In this document: positions 11,101 to 17,374 of the stretch, one piece after another | How positions within the stretch are numbered: the first letter of the stretch is position 1 | Layout: each line of letters opens with the position of its first letter | Source: Amycolatopsis sp. DSM 110486 | GTDB lineage: Bacteria; Actinomycetota; Actinomycetes; Mycobacteriales; Pseudonocardiaceae | Reading direction: 5' to 3' | DNA: 64,000 bases | Assembly (NCBI RefSeq): GCF_019468465.1 | Contig: NZ_CP080519.1 | Location: 6,937,001 to 7,001,000, forward strand | Notes under the pieces: model-generated | What the model saw: only the letters and a program-made list of their open reading frames with translations | Database searches by the model: none | Told to the model about the DNA's origin: nothing | Translations under genes and position numbers: made by a program

Positions 11101-14100
11101 TCGACTCGCCGGACTCCTTGTGGCAGCTGCTGCTCGCCGGCCGGGACGGGATCCGCGACTTCCCGGACGACCGGGGCTGGGACCTCGGCGCATTGCGTGA
11201 CGGAGCGTCCGGCGGGTTCGCCCTGCGCGGCGGTTTCCTGGACGCACCGGCCGACTTCGACGCTGCCTTCTTCGGCATCTCCCCGCGAGAGGCGACGGCG
11301 ATGGACCCGCAGCAGCGGTTGCTGCTGGAGACGTCGTGGGAGGCGCTCGAACGCGCGGGGATCGACCCGCGAGCGCTGCAGGGTAGCCGGACCGGGGTTT
11401 TCGTCGGCTCCTCGGCCCACGACTACGCGGCGGTGGTCGCCGCGGCCGACGACGGCGACGCCGCTCACGACTATGCGCTGACCGGCGCGGTGGGCAGCGT
11501 GATGTCCGGTCGCATCGCCTACGTGCTCGGCCTGGAAGGACCGGCGGTCACGATCGACACCGCGTGCTCGTCTTCGCTGGTGAGCGTGCACAACGCGGCG
11601 CAGGCGCTGCGCGGCGGCGAATGCGATCTCGCCCTGGCGGGCGGTGCGTCGGTGATGGCCACGCCGAACGCCTTCGTCGCGTTCGCCCGGCAGGGCGGGC
11701 TCGCGCCGGACGGCCGCTGCCGCGCCTTCGCCGACGACGCCGACGGCACGGGGTGGGGTGAGGGCGCGGGAATGCTCGTGCTCGCCCGCCGCTCGGACGC
11801 GGAACGGCTCGGCCGCCCGATCCTCGCCGTCGTGAAGGGGTCCGCGGTCAACTCGGACGGGGCCTCGAACGGGCTCACCGCGCCCAACGGCCGGGCCCAG
11901 CAACGGGTGATCCGGCAGGCGCTGGCGGCCGCCGGGCTCGGGCCGGAAGCCGTCGACGCGGTGGAAGCGCACGGCACGGCCACCCGCCTCGGCGACCCGA
12001 TCGAAGCGGAGGCCCTGCTCGCCACCTACGGCGAGCGGGGACCCGACGCCCCTCCGCTGTGGCTCGGCTCCGTGAAGTCCAACCTGGGCCACACGCAGGC
12101 GGCCGCCGGGGTCGCGGGCCTGATCAAGGCCGTGCTGAGCCTGCGCCACGGCATCCTGCCGGCGACCCTGCACGCTTCGGTGCCCTCCTCGCGAGTGGAG
12201 TGGTCGGGCGGCCGGGTCGAGGTCCTCACCCGGCAGCGGCCGTGGCCGGAGACGGGACACGCGCGCCGGGTCGGGGTGTCCGCGTTCGGCATCAGCGGCA
12301 CCAACGCCCACGTGATCCTCGAGCAGGGTCCGGAGCCCGTCGCAAATCCCGTCGCCGCGGCCGGGGGGTTCGTGCCGTGGGCCGTCTCGGCTCGCAGTGC
12401 CGCGGCGTTGTCCGCGCAGGCTCGCCGGCTGCGCCTGTTCGCGGGCGCGCATCCGGCTGACACCGCCCGGTCGCTGGCGTCCGGGCGGGCCGCGCTCGAA
12501 CACCGCGCGGTGATCGTCGGCGACACTCCGGACCGGATCGAGGCGGCGCTGACCGCCCTCGCCGAGGACCGCCCGGCCCCCGGCCTCGTCCGGGGCGTCG
12601 CGGGCGGGGCACCGTCCGCGGTGCTGTTCTCCGGTCAGGGTTCGCAGCGCCCGGGGATGGGCCACGAGCTGTACCGCGCGTTCCCGGTGTTCGCGGAGAC
12701 GTTCGACGCCGCGTGCGCCGAGCTTCAGCGTGACCTCGACGAGGACCTGCGGGACATCGTCTTCGGCCAGTCCGAACCGGGTCTGCTGGACCGGACCCGC
12801 TACACGCAGGCCGGGTTGTTCGCGCTGCAGGTCGCGTTGTTCCGGCTCGTCGAGCACGCGGGACTGCGGCCGGACTTCCTGGCCGGGCATTCGATCGGCG
12901 AGCTCGCCGCGGCGCACGTGGCCGGGGTGTGGTCGCTGGCGGACGCCTGCAGGGTGGTCTCCGCCCGTGGCCGGCTGATGCAGGCGTTGCCGGCCGGCGG
13001 CGCGATGCTCGCCGTCCGCGCGACCGAGGACGAGGTGCGCGCCCGGCTCGGCGGACGGTCCGATGTGGACATCGCGGCCGTGAACGGTCCGGCGGCCGTG
13101 GTGATTTCGGGCGAGAGCGACGCCGTCGCCCGGCTGGGTGCCGAGTTCGCGGAGCTCGGCCGCAAGATCACGGCCCTGACGGTCTCGCACGCGTTCCACT
13201 CACCGCTCATGGAGCCGATGCTCGGCCGGTTCCGGGAAGTCCTCGCCGGCATCGGGTTCGAGCGGCCCGCCCTGACGATCGTCTCCACCCTCACCGGCCG
13301 GCCCGCCGGACCGGAGCTGTGCACCCCGGACTATTGGGTCCGTCAGGTGCGAGAGACGGTCCGCTTCGCCGACGCGGTGCGGACGATGCACACCGAAGGC
13401 GTGCGGAGCTTCCTCGAGATCGGCCCGAGCGGCGCCCTTTCCGCACTGGTGCCCGACGTCGCCGACGAGGTGACCGGCAGCGCCGAGAGCCCGGCCGTGG
13501 CGTCGGCCACCGTCCTGCGGCCGAACCGGCCGGAGACGGAGTCGTTGCTGCTCGGCCTCGCCGAGATGCACGTGAGGGGCGCCGCCCTCGACTGGTCCGT
13601 GCTCGTCGAGGGCGGCACCGGCGAGCACGTCGAGCTCCCCACGTACCCGTTCGAACACCGCCGGTTCTGGCCGGAGCCGGGCACGGCGCCGGCGAACCTG
13701 GCGAGCGCCGGGCTCGCCGGGGCGGAGCACCCGTTGCTGCGGGCCGCCCTAACCCCGGCCGGGCGCGACGAACGCGTGTTCACCGGGACGGTGAGCCACC
13801 GCGACCAGCGCTGGCTCGCGGACCACACCGTGCTCGGCTCCGTCCTCGTGCCGGGCACGGCGTTCCTCGACGTCGTCGCCTGGGCGGGCCTGCAGGCCGG
13901 CTGTACCGAAGTCCGCGAACTGGCTCTGCCGGTGCCGCTGCGGGTCCCCGACGACCGCGCGGTGGCGATCCAGGTCCTCGTCGGGGCGCCCGACGACAGT
14001 GGTGTCCGCGCGGTGACCGTCCACTCGCGACCCGACGGCGACGCGGACGCGCCGTGGACCTGTCACGCCGAGGGAACCGTGGCCGAACCGGCCGGGCCGC

Positions 14101-17100
14101 CGGCCACCATGGACTGGGCCGCCACCTGGCCACCGGCGGACGCGGACCCGGTCGATCTGGACGGCTTCTACCCGGACCTGATCGCCGCCGGGTTCGACTA
14201 CGGCCCGGCGTTCCGCGGCCTGCGCACCGCGTGGCGGGTGGGTGCCGACGTCTACGCCGACGTCGCGACCGAGACCGAGCCCCGCGCCGGGCACGCGGTC
14301 GACCCGGCCTTGCTCGACGCCGCGATGCACGCGCTCGGCCCGGCTCGCCGGCCCGAGGACGCCCCGGGCTCCGCGCGCTTGCCGTTCGTGTGGTCCGGCG
14401 TTCGGGTGGCCGGTCCGGGCCGCACCCCGAGCCGGGTGCGGCTCACCCGGGCCGGCGACGGCACCGTGCGGGTCGAGGTCGCCGACGGCACCGGCCGGCC
14501 GGTGCTCGAGGTCGGCTCGCTCGTGCTGCGCCCGGTGACCGCGGCCGCGCTGGCGGACGTCCCCGGCGCCGAGCCGGACCCCCTCTACCGCGTCACGCAG
14601 GTCCCGCACCCCGAGCCGGCCCCGATCTGTCCGGAGTGGACGGTCGTGCCCGTCGCGGCCGGGGCTGTGTCCGACCTGCCCGCGGTTGTGCCGGTCGTGC
14701 TCGCCCAGTGCCCGCCGCCCGGCCCGGATCCGCGCACGGCAGCGCACCGCATAACCGCCGACGTGCTCGCCCTCATGCAAGCCTTCCTGGCCGATCCGCG
14801 GGCCACGGACGCGGTGCTCGCGGTGGTGACCCGCGACGCCCGCACCGAACCCGCACACGCCGCCGTCGCCGGCCTCGTACGCACCGCGCACACCGAACAC
14901 CCCGGCCGCTTCGTCCTGCTCGACACCGAGGAGGACGTGGAGCCCGCCGTGCTGGCCGGCCTGGCGAGCAGCGGTGAACCGGAACTCACGGTGACCGCGG
15001 CCGGCGTCACGGTGCCGAAGCTGCTCCCCGCCGGGAACCCGGCGCGCCTGGTCCCGCCCGCGGGCGCGGAGTCTTGGCGCCTCGACCGGACGAACGGGGA
15101 CTCACCCGACGACGTCGCCCTGGTCCCGGCACCGGAGGCCCTGCGGCCGCTCGCGCCCGGCGAGGTGCGGATCGCGGTGCGGGCGGCGGGCGTGAACTTC
15201 CGCGACGTCCTCATCACGCTCGGCATGTACCCGGGGGACGCCCGCCCCGGCACCGAGGCGGCCGGGATCGTCGTCGAGACCGGCTCCGGGGTCGACCGCG
15301 TCGCCGTCGGCGACCGGGTGATGGGCCTCGTGCCCGACGCGTTCGCGCCGATCGCGATCACAGGACAGCACGCGGTCGTCCGGCTGCCCCGGACCTGGAG
15401 CTTTGTCCAGGGTGCCTCGGCGACCGTCGCCTTCCTCACCGCCTCCTACGGCCTGCGCGACCTGGCCGGGCTGCGCTCGGGCGAGTCGGTCCTCGTGCAC
15501 GCCGCGGCGGGCGGGGTCGGCGGCGCGGCCGTGCAGCTGGCCCGCTCGTGGGGCGCGGAGGTGTTCGCCACCGCGAGCGAAGGCAAGCAGAACGCGTTGC
15601 GGGCCATGGGTTTGCCCGGCGACCACGTGGCGTCGTCGCGGACCACAGAGTTCGGCGCGGCGTTCCGCGCCGCCACCGGCGGGCGCGGGGTGGACGTGGT
15701 GCTGAACTCGCTGACCGGACCCGTCGCCGACACGTCTCTGGACCTCGTCGCCGACGGCGGGCGGTTCGTGGAGATCGGCAAACTGGACGTCCGGGACCCG
15801 GCGCGGCTGCGTTTTCCGTACCACACCTACGACCTCGGCGACATCCCGCCGGCGCGCACGGCGGAGATCCTCGACGAGCTGGCCGAGGGATTTGCCGGCG
15901 GTACTCTCGTCGCGCCTCCGGTCACGTGCTGGCCGGTGACCGAATCGCCGGCGGCGTTGCGCGCGCTGAGCCAGGCCGCGCTCGTCGGCAAGGCGGTGCT
16001 GACGTTCGGCCCCGGGTTCGCCCCCGGCGACACCGTGCTCGTCACCGGCGGCGCGGGTTCGCTGGGCCGCGTCGTCGCGAAACACCTCGCCGTCGAGCAC
16101 GGAGTGCGGCACCTCGTGCTCACCGGGCGCCGTGAGCGGCCGGAGGTCGCGCGGCTGCGGACCGAGCTCGGTGAGCTCGGGGTGACGGTCGAGTTCGCGG
16201 CGTGCGACGTCGCGGACGAGGCCGCGATGTCTGCGCTGCTGGCGTCGATCACCGAGCGCGGGCGGCTGGCCGGGGTGGTGCACACCGCGGGCGTCACCGA
16301 CGACGGCGTGCTCACCGCCCTCGGCCCCGATCGGCTCGCGTCCGTGCTCAGGTCCAAAGTGGACGGAGGCTGGCTGCTGCACCGGCTCACGGAAGGGCTC
16401 GGCCTCGACGTCTTCGCACTCTTCTCGTCGGCCTCGGCCGCGTTCGGCGCCGCCGGACAGGGAAACTACGCCGCGGCCAACAGTTTCCTCGACACGCTTG
16501 CCCGCTACCGCCACGAGCGCGGCCTGCCGGGCACGGCGCTGGCCTGGGGACCGTGGGAACAGGCCGACGGGCTCACCGCGGACCTGACCGAGCGTGACCG
16601 CGCCCGGATGGCCACGCTCGGGGTCGGCCCGATCACCACCGGGCAAGGACTTGACCTGTTCGACCGGGCACTCGCCGAGGCGGCCCCGGACTTCGTCACC
16701 GCGCGGATTTCCGTGGCGGGCCTGCGATCCCGGGCCGATACGGTGCCGGCACTGCTCACCGAGCTGGTCCCGGCCCGGCGCCCCGACCCGTCGCCGCGCC
16801 CGCAGCCCGGTCCGGCGCTCGACCTGCGGGCGCTGCCCGAGGCCGACCGCGCACAGGCGGTGCTGGGGCTCGTGCGTGAGCAGGCGGCTCTCGTGCTCGG
16901 CCACGGTGAGGCAGGGGAGGTCGATCCCGGCCAGGCGTTCCGCGAGCTCGGGTTCGACTCGCTGACCGCGGTCGAACTGCGCAACCACCTGCAACGGGCG
17001 ACGGACCTGGTGCTGCCGGCGACGCTGGTGTTCGACCACCCGACGCCCCGGACCCTGAGCGAGCACCTGCTCGGCCTGCTCGTGCCCGAGCCGCGTGACC

Positions 17101-17321
17101 CCCGCGAAACCGTGGTGCACCAGCTGGACCGACTCGAACCGGCCATCGAGGCGCTCGAGGCGGCCGCCGGCGGAACCGACGAGATCGCCGGCCGGCTGCG
17201 GCGCCTGCTGCGCCGGCTGGAGCGCGTCGGCGGGCCTGCTCCCGCGAGCGCCGGGCCTGGGCAGGTCGATCCGCTCGAGGTGCTGGCCTTCATCGACAAG
17301 GAGTTCGGCGACGTGAGCTGA
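1..17321 (+). CDS. PKS-A: modular type I PKS, loading module plus three extension modules (5' partial)
   Basis: The reading frame is open from the first base (codons begin at position 3), so the start lies upstream; the GTG at 42 is an internal Val inside a KS domain. About 5,770 residues are visible. Domain order: KS(C-terminal part)-AT-ACP / KS-AT-KR-ACP / KS-AT-KR-ACP / KS-AT-DH-ER-KR-ACP / C-terminal docking tail ending in AFIDKEFGDVS, TGA at 17319. The truncated first KS has features of decarboxylating loading KSs, so this is probably the protein that starts the chain. About 1 kb of coding sequence should be missing upstream, judged from where HGTGT falls in a normal KS. The docking tail is of the common FID-ELG class and fits the coiled-coil head of PKS-B, 53 bp downstream. 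Order and content match OlmA1 of the oligomycin PKS as I recall it (loading + 3 modules); similarity to OlmA1 was not tested by alignment. Confidence 0.96.
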   Translation, partial: YRRAGVALAEVGYVELHGTGTPVGDRVEAAALGAVLGAARAVGAPLPVGSVKTNVGHLEGAAGIAGLLKVALGLAHGTLYPTLGFRSAPPEIPLETLRLRMTTESAPWRGTAAVAGVSSFGIGGTNCHLVLSGPPVTEAESEVDSPVAGSWVPLAVSGRDVAAVRAQAGAVLAHWDDRPATTPAELGHALVATRSHFAARAVVLGRDRAELRAGLTALAAGEAAPQVVRGSVVPAQSAAFVFPGQGSQWPGMATELAAAYPVFARNLAECAGHLADLVGWNLLDVLADPDPAALDQVDVVQPALFSVMVSLAELWRSFGVRPAAVAGHSQGEIAAAVVAGGLSLADGVRVVALRSRALRALAGAGGMLSVALPAHEVERMLERRGAGLSLAAVNGPRATVVSGEPGLLDELAAEVAEAGARARRVAVDYASHSAQVEQIEDRLLRDLAGLEPRSSEVPFYSAVTGEPIDTAGLDATYWYRNLRRPVQFERTVRALLRDGHGVALECSPHPVLTVGVAETAEAAGHDVAVVGSLRRGEGGPRRMLAAVAEAHTRGLEVDWRPVFGEPAPRRVSLPTYAFQRRAHWLPATGESTVESRSPAVKIGPVEIEPARRASAGDVRDLVRLVRGETAAVLAHDDIAEVAAEVPFRELGVDSVLGVELRGRLAASLGVALPSTLLFDHPTPAAVAAFLTGHDDVETAGPGAAAGAQDPVAIVAMSCRLPGGIGSADELWQAVVDRVDTVSGFPDDRGWDRDGDYPRFGGFLTGAQDFDAGFFGISPREALAMDPQQRLLLEVSWEALEQGGIDPTSLRGSRGGVFVGAMPQDYGPRLHRSDPGTRGHLLTGTTTSVLSGRLAYFLGLRGPAITVDTACSSSLVGLHLAAQALRGGECDLALAGGVTVMSTPGIFLEFSRQGGLAADGRCKAFSADADGTGWAEGVGIVVLERLSDARRNGHRVLAVVRGSAVNQDGASNGLTAPNGPSQERVIRDALAVAGLHPSEVDAVEAHGTGTRLGDPIEAHALLATYGRHRDTPLLLGSLKSNIGHTQAAAGVAGLIKMVQSMRHGVLPATLHAGEPSREVDWSSGAVELLTENRQWPETDRPRRAGVSSFGISGTNAHVIVEQAPAGEPVIAAPPPGPAVLPLSAAAGPAVADQARRLRDHLAAHPEAGLADVAASLATGRAGLAERAAVVTDERPQALAALEALAAGEPGIGLVRDTVSDGDFAMLFSGQGSQRAGMGRELAERFPAFAAAFDEVCDTLAGELGLDLREAIFENPAAALDRTVFTQPALFAFHVAVFRLLESWGVRPDVLAGHSIGELAAAHVAGLWSLRDACRVVAARARLMQDLPAGGAMVSVRADASQVLALIGDQGGQVCLAAVNGPDAVVVSGAGDAVADLEARCAAGGLKTRRLAVSHAFHSPLMEPMLAEFRAVLADVRFTPAAIPFVSTVTGGGVTTEWLEPDYWVRHARDTVRFVDAVATLHEAGVRTFLEIGPAAVLSAMVPACLPAASECAAVPVARADQGEVRTLLTALAAVWCRGVRVDWRRFHGPGPRPVQLPTYPFQRERFWLDADEPATAPGNDDVQALLRRADVAEAGAELGLDGDASFADGWAALARRAEAADRDAAVDGLRYTVEWVPVSEPPVTRMSGTWLVVAAEAGADLELLSGALRRAGATVVAAVVPDHGDFGEALRLKIHSGLFAGVVALPGLGGGEPVAALLLTQVLGELGVTAPLWWLTRGALSTGPRDEQLARDPGGLGGAALWGLGRVAALEHPRRWGGLIDLPETLDDRGVQRLLAVLGGETGEDQVAVRGAGVLARRLVPAARPARPEPGWRPDGTVLVTGGTGALGARVARWLAQLGAPHLVLASRGGPAADGGADLADELRALGAEVTLAACDLTDPGAVTRLVAGTPSLRAVFHLAGALDDGVLDGLTPARLAGVFAAKAGGAWALHEATRELDLSAFVVFSSFTGVLGNAGQAAYSAANAYLDRLAEHRRALGLPASAVAWGSWGEGMAGGAGAAGRTLARLGLRPLLPDHAFAALHRLIDDGGSALVADVDWPRLAASFGAARHSPLISAMLAGSGERPATTPAGPAPGAAPAALDRQALVHLVRTHVADALGYSSIRDVAEDRAFASLGFDSMAMVDLRNRLGAALGTDLPSTVVFDHPSAGRLAGHLHDLVSGRAPEADGRAAPGSVADEPVAVVGMGCRLPGGVSSPEDLWRLVSDGVDAVSGFPVDRGWEAWPGSAGGRGGFLAEVGGFDAGFFGVSPREALAMDPQQRLLLEVSWEAVERAGIDPLSLHGSRTGVYVGTNGQDYSRLLDRSGEEHVGHGITGAAGSVLSGRLSYFLGLEGPAVSVDTACSSSLVGLHLALQALRGGECDLALAGGVTVMSTPGNFVEFSRQGGLSADGRCKAFSAEADGTGWAEGAGVVVLERLSDARRNGHRVLAVVRGSAINQDGASNGLTAPNGPSQERVIRAALAAAGLDPSEVDAVEAHGTGTKLGDPIEAHALLATYGRDRIAGEPLWLGSLKSNLGHTQAASGVAGVIKMIESLRHGVLPATLHAHEPSREIEWSSGAVELLTENRQWPETNRPRRAGVSSFGVSGTNAHVILEQAPEEEPVVSEPSDGEVLLPLSGATGAALAAQAGRLSAYLASHQDVSAAEVAHTLAIGRSRFEHRAVVIGDRAAALGGLAAVAEGVESPDVVRGLVSGSGGVAGVFAGQGGQWVGMGRALWEASAVFAESMVACERALSPWVDWSLSEVLDDPVAMDRVSVVQPVSWAVAVSLAALWAEAGVVPAVVVGHSQGEIAAACVAGALSLEDGARVVAVRSALIERSLSGLGAMGSIAWPAERVEEVITTLELTGVGVAAVNSPGAVIVSGTIGDLETLVGHCANEGARARRIPVDYASHSAQVDTIAGELRAALGEISPQASAVPMVSTVTGQRVDTTTLDADYWVRNLRSTVRFADAITAVAESGFSRFLEISAHPVLTTAVDEITGGTVLHTLTRNGGTYRQWLTALATAHVTGIDVTLPQPTPRPTYLADLPTYPFQHQHFWLTPDTPEPLDAEFWSIVEKKDPAAFAEAVGGDVPAELWEQALPALNQWRDRRRHTPDDWCYDVAWSRVDEPAPTPLRGRWALVAEPDDVVAETVAGGLIARGAEVDRLSVADLPSDLSEVDGVIAVLGRAGETADALVRKGIELLTAARRGPVPMWWVTAGAVGIDDTEAPRAVDAAALWGLGRVAGLEHPQIWGGLADLPPVVDNAMAARLCAILAAGGDEQEFAIRPSGTFVRRLVRRPLGTAAPGRPWTVRGTALVTGGTGALGARVARELAVRGAEHLVLTSRRGPAAPGAAELVAELGELGCTVTIAACDVADRAALAAVLAEIPEDNPLRVVVHAAGVSGRGLLKDATPTAALPELTAKVDGARHLDELTTSLDLDAFVLFSSGAAVWGSAGSGAYAAGNAFLDSLAQHRRARGLPATSIAWGSWAGGGMVDDDTAAAFARTGLRSMPPESALAVLGRAVELDLTGLTVADIDWELFARTYSLARRRPLIAAVPEAAAALRAQPVADPAPGGELRESLAELAPGERHRRLVELVRSQAAVALGHAAAVDIAVDRSFRDLGVDSLTAVDLRNRLATATGLTLPVTVVFDHPTVAAVAELLRDALFGARDTAAPVAARAEEDGGEGVDEVVVVGMACRFPGDVDSPDSLWQLLLAGRDGIRDFPDDRGWDLGALRDGASGGFALRGGFLDAPADFDAAFFGISPREATAMDPQQRLLLETSWEALERAGIDPRALQGSRTGVFVGSSAHDYAAVVAAADDGDAAHDYALTGAVGSVMSGRIAYVLGLEGPAVTIDTACSSSLVSVHNAAQALRGGECDLALAGGASVMATPNAFVAFARQGGLAPDGRCRAFADDADGTGWGEGAGMLVLARRSDAERLGRPILAVVKGSAVNSDGASNGLTAPNGRAQQRVIRQALAAAGLGPEAVDAVEAHGTATRLGDPIEAEALLATYGERGPDAPPLWLGSVKSNLGHTQAAAGVAGLIKAVLSLRHGILPATLHASVPSSRVEWSGGRVEVLTRQRPWPETGHARRVGVSAFGISGTNAHVILEQGPEPVANPVAAAGGFVPWAVSARSAAALSAQARRLRLFAGAHPADTARSLASGRAALEHRAVIVGDTPDRIEAALTALAEDRPAPGLVRGVAGGAPSAVLFSGQGSQRPGMGHELYRAFPVFAETFDAACAELQRDLDEDLRDIVFGQSEPGLLDRTRYTQAGLFALQVALFRLVEHAGLRPDFLAGHSIGELAAAHVAGVWSLADACRVVSARGRLMQALPAGGAMLAVRATEDEVRARLGGRSDVDIAAVNGPAAVVISGESDAVARLGAEFAELGRKITALTVSHAFHSPLMEPMLGRFREVLAGIGFERPALTIVSTLTGRPAGPELCTPDYWVRQVRETVRFADAVRTMHTEGVRSFLEIGPSGALSALVPDVADEVTGSAESPAVASATVLRPNRPETESLLLGLAEMHVRGAALDWSVLVEGGTGEHVELPTYPFEHRRFWPEPGTAPANLASAGLAGAEHPLLRAALTPAGRDERVFTGTVSHRDQRWLADHTVLGSVLVPGTAFLDVVAWAGLQAGCTEVRELALPVPLRVPDDRAVAIQVLVGAPDDSGVRAVTVHSRPDGDADAPWTCHAEGTVAEPAGPPATMDWAATWPPADADPVDLDGFYPDLIAAGFDYGPAFRGLRTAWRVGADVYADVATETEPRAGHAVDPALLDAAMHALGPARRPEDAPGSARLPFVWSGVRVAGPGRTPSRVRLTRAGDGTVRVEVADGTGRPVLEVGSLVLRPVTAAALADVPGAEPDPLYRVTQVPHPEPAPICPEWTVVPVAAGAVSDLPAVVPVVLAQCPPPGPDPRTAAHRITADVLALMQAFLADPRATDAVLAVVTRDARTEPAHAAVAGLVRTAHTEHPGRFVLLDTEEDVEPAVLAGLASSGEPELTVTAAGVTVPKLLPAGNPARLVPPAGAESWRLDRTNGDSPDDVALVPAPEALRPLAPGEVRIAVRAAGVNFRDVLITLGMYPGDARPGTEAAGIVVETGSGVDRVAVGDRVMGLVPDAFAPIAITGQHAVVRLPRTWSFVQGASATVAFLTASYGLRDLAGLRSGESVLVHAAAGGVGGAAVQLARSWGAEVFATASEGKQNALRAMGLPGDHVASSRTTEFGAAFRAATGGRGVDVVLNSLTGPVADTSLDLVADGGRFVEIGKLDVRDPARLRFPYHTYDLGDIPPARTAEILDELAEGFAGGTLVAPPVTCWPVTESPAALRALSQAALVGKAVLTFGPGFAPGDTVLVTGGAGSLGRVVAKHLAVEHGVRHLVLTGRRERPEVARLRTELGELGVTVEFAACDVADEAAMSALLASITERGRLAGVVHTAGVTDDGVLTALGPDRLASVLRSKVDGGWLLHRLTEGLGLDVFALFSSASAAFGAAGQGNYAAANSFLDTLARYRHERGLPGTALAWGPWEQADGLTADLTERDRARMATLGVGPITTGQGLDLFDRALAEAAPDFVTARISVAGLRSRADTVPALLTELVPARRPDPSPRPQPGPALDLRALPEADRAQAVLGLVREQAALVLGHGEAGEVDPGQAFRELGFDSLTAVELRNHLQRATDLVLPATLVFDHPTPRTLSEHLLGLLVPEPRDPRETVVHQLDRLEPAIEALEAAAGGTDEIAGRLRRLLRRLERVGGPAPASAGPGQVDPLEVLAFIDKEFGDVS
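2127..6590 (+). other. Module 1: KS-AT(malonyl)-KR(B-type)-ACP
   Basis: KS from about 2127 with active Cys in TACSSS (codon 2610), EAHGTGT and [14 protein letters not shown] with GHSIG at 3933-3947 and HAFH at 4239-4250, so malonyl-CoA. After a KR structural subdomain comes a KR with TGGTGALG near 5520, the LDD motif at 5766-5774 that marks B-type stereochemistry, and the catalytic Tyr codon at 5937 (AAYSAAN). No DH lies between AT and KR. ACP LGFDSM, Ser codon 6414. Predicted outcome: malonate extension with a B-type (D configured) beta-hydroxyl. Confidence 0.9.
6714..6922 (+). repeat. Identical KS block, copy 1 (module 2)
   Basis: 209 nt identical to 48238-48446 in M10, offset 41,524, with a further roughly 120 nt of high similarity upstream to the KS start. 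It encodes the N-terminal KS part around [19 protein letters not shown]. Confidence 0.93.
8085..9172 (+). repeat. Near-identical AT tract, copy 1 (module 2)
   Basis: This 1,088-nt tract spans the AT core and the post-AT linker of M2 and matches 54472-55559 in M11 at a constant offset of 46,387 with no gaps. Comparing the two by eye I found seven mismatches, about 99.4% identity. Similarity drops sharply at both edges. Codons inside are T-rich (TTG, GTT, GGT, GCT) compared with the flanks. Confidence 0.93.
11055..17099 (+). other. Module 3: KS-AT(malonyl)-DH-ER-KR-ACP, fully reducing
   Basis: KS Cys codon 11565; the usual HGTGT reads HGTAT. AT GHSIG 12885-12899 and HAFH 13188-13199: malonyl. 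DH has an intact HxxxGxxxxP (His codon 13824), YGPAFRGL, and catalytic Asp codon 14316 in LLDAAMH. ER begins near 15096 with GVNFRDVLITLGMYPG and a nucleotide-binding HAAAGGVGGAAV near 15498. KR has TGGAGSLG near 16032, TDD at 16296-16304 (B-type) and Tyr codon 16467. ACP LGFDSL, Ser codon 16959. Predicted outcome: a fully saturated, unbranched two-carbon unit. The Tyr in the ER motif would matter for alpha-methyl stereochemistry, but no methyl is expected. Confidence 0.92.
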
Positions 17322-17361
17322 CCCGGCCCGGCCCCGACCACCGTCCCGCCCATCCCGGCCC

Positions 17362-17366
17362 AGGAG
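17362..17366 (+). promoter_or_regulatory. Ribosome binding site of PKS-B (AGGAG)
   Basis: AGGAG ends 8 nt before the ATG at 17375, in the 53-bp gap after PKS-A. It supports that start and translation from a shared transcript. I see no terminator or clear promoter in the gap. Confidence 0.75.
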
Positions 17367-17374
17367 CGAATCGC

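Noticed and set aside
2940..13199. Very long antisense open frame on the - strand (and similar ones at 19304-24229, 44410-49476, 49855-57228 and 57301-61860)
   Set aside because: They mirror sense codons with GC-rich third positions, give Arg/His/Gly-rich low-complexity proteins with no domain, and overlap certain PKS genes.
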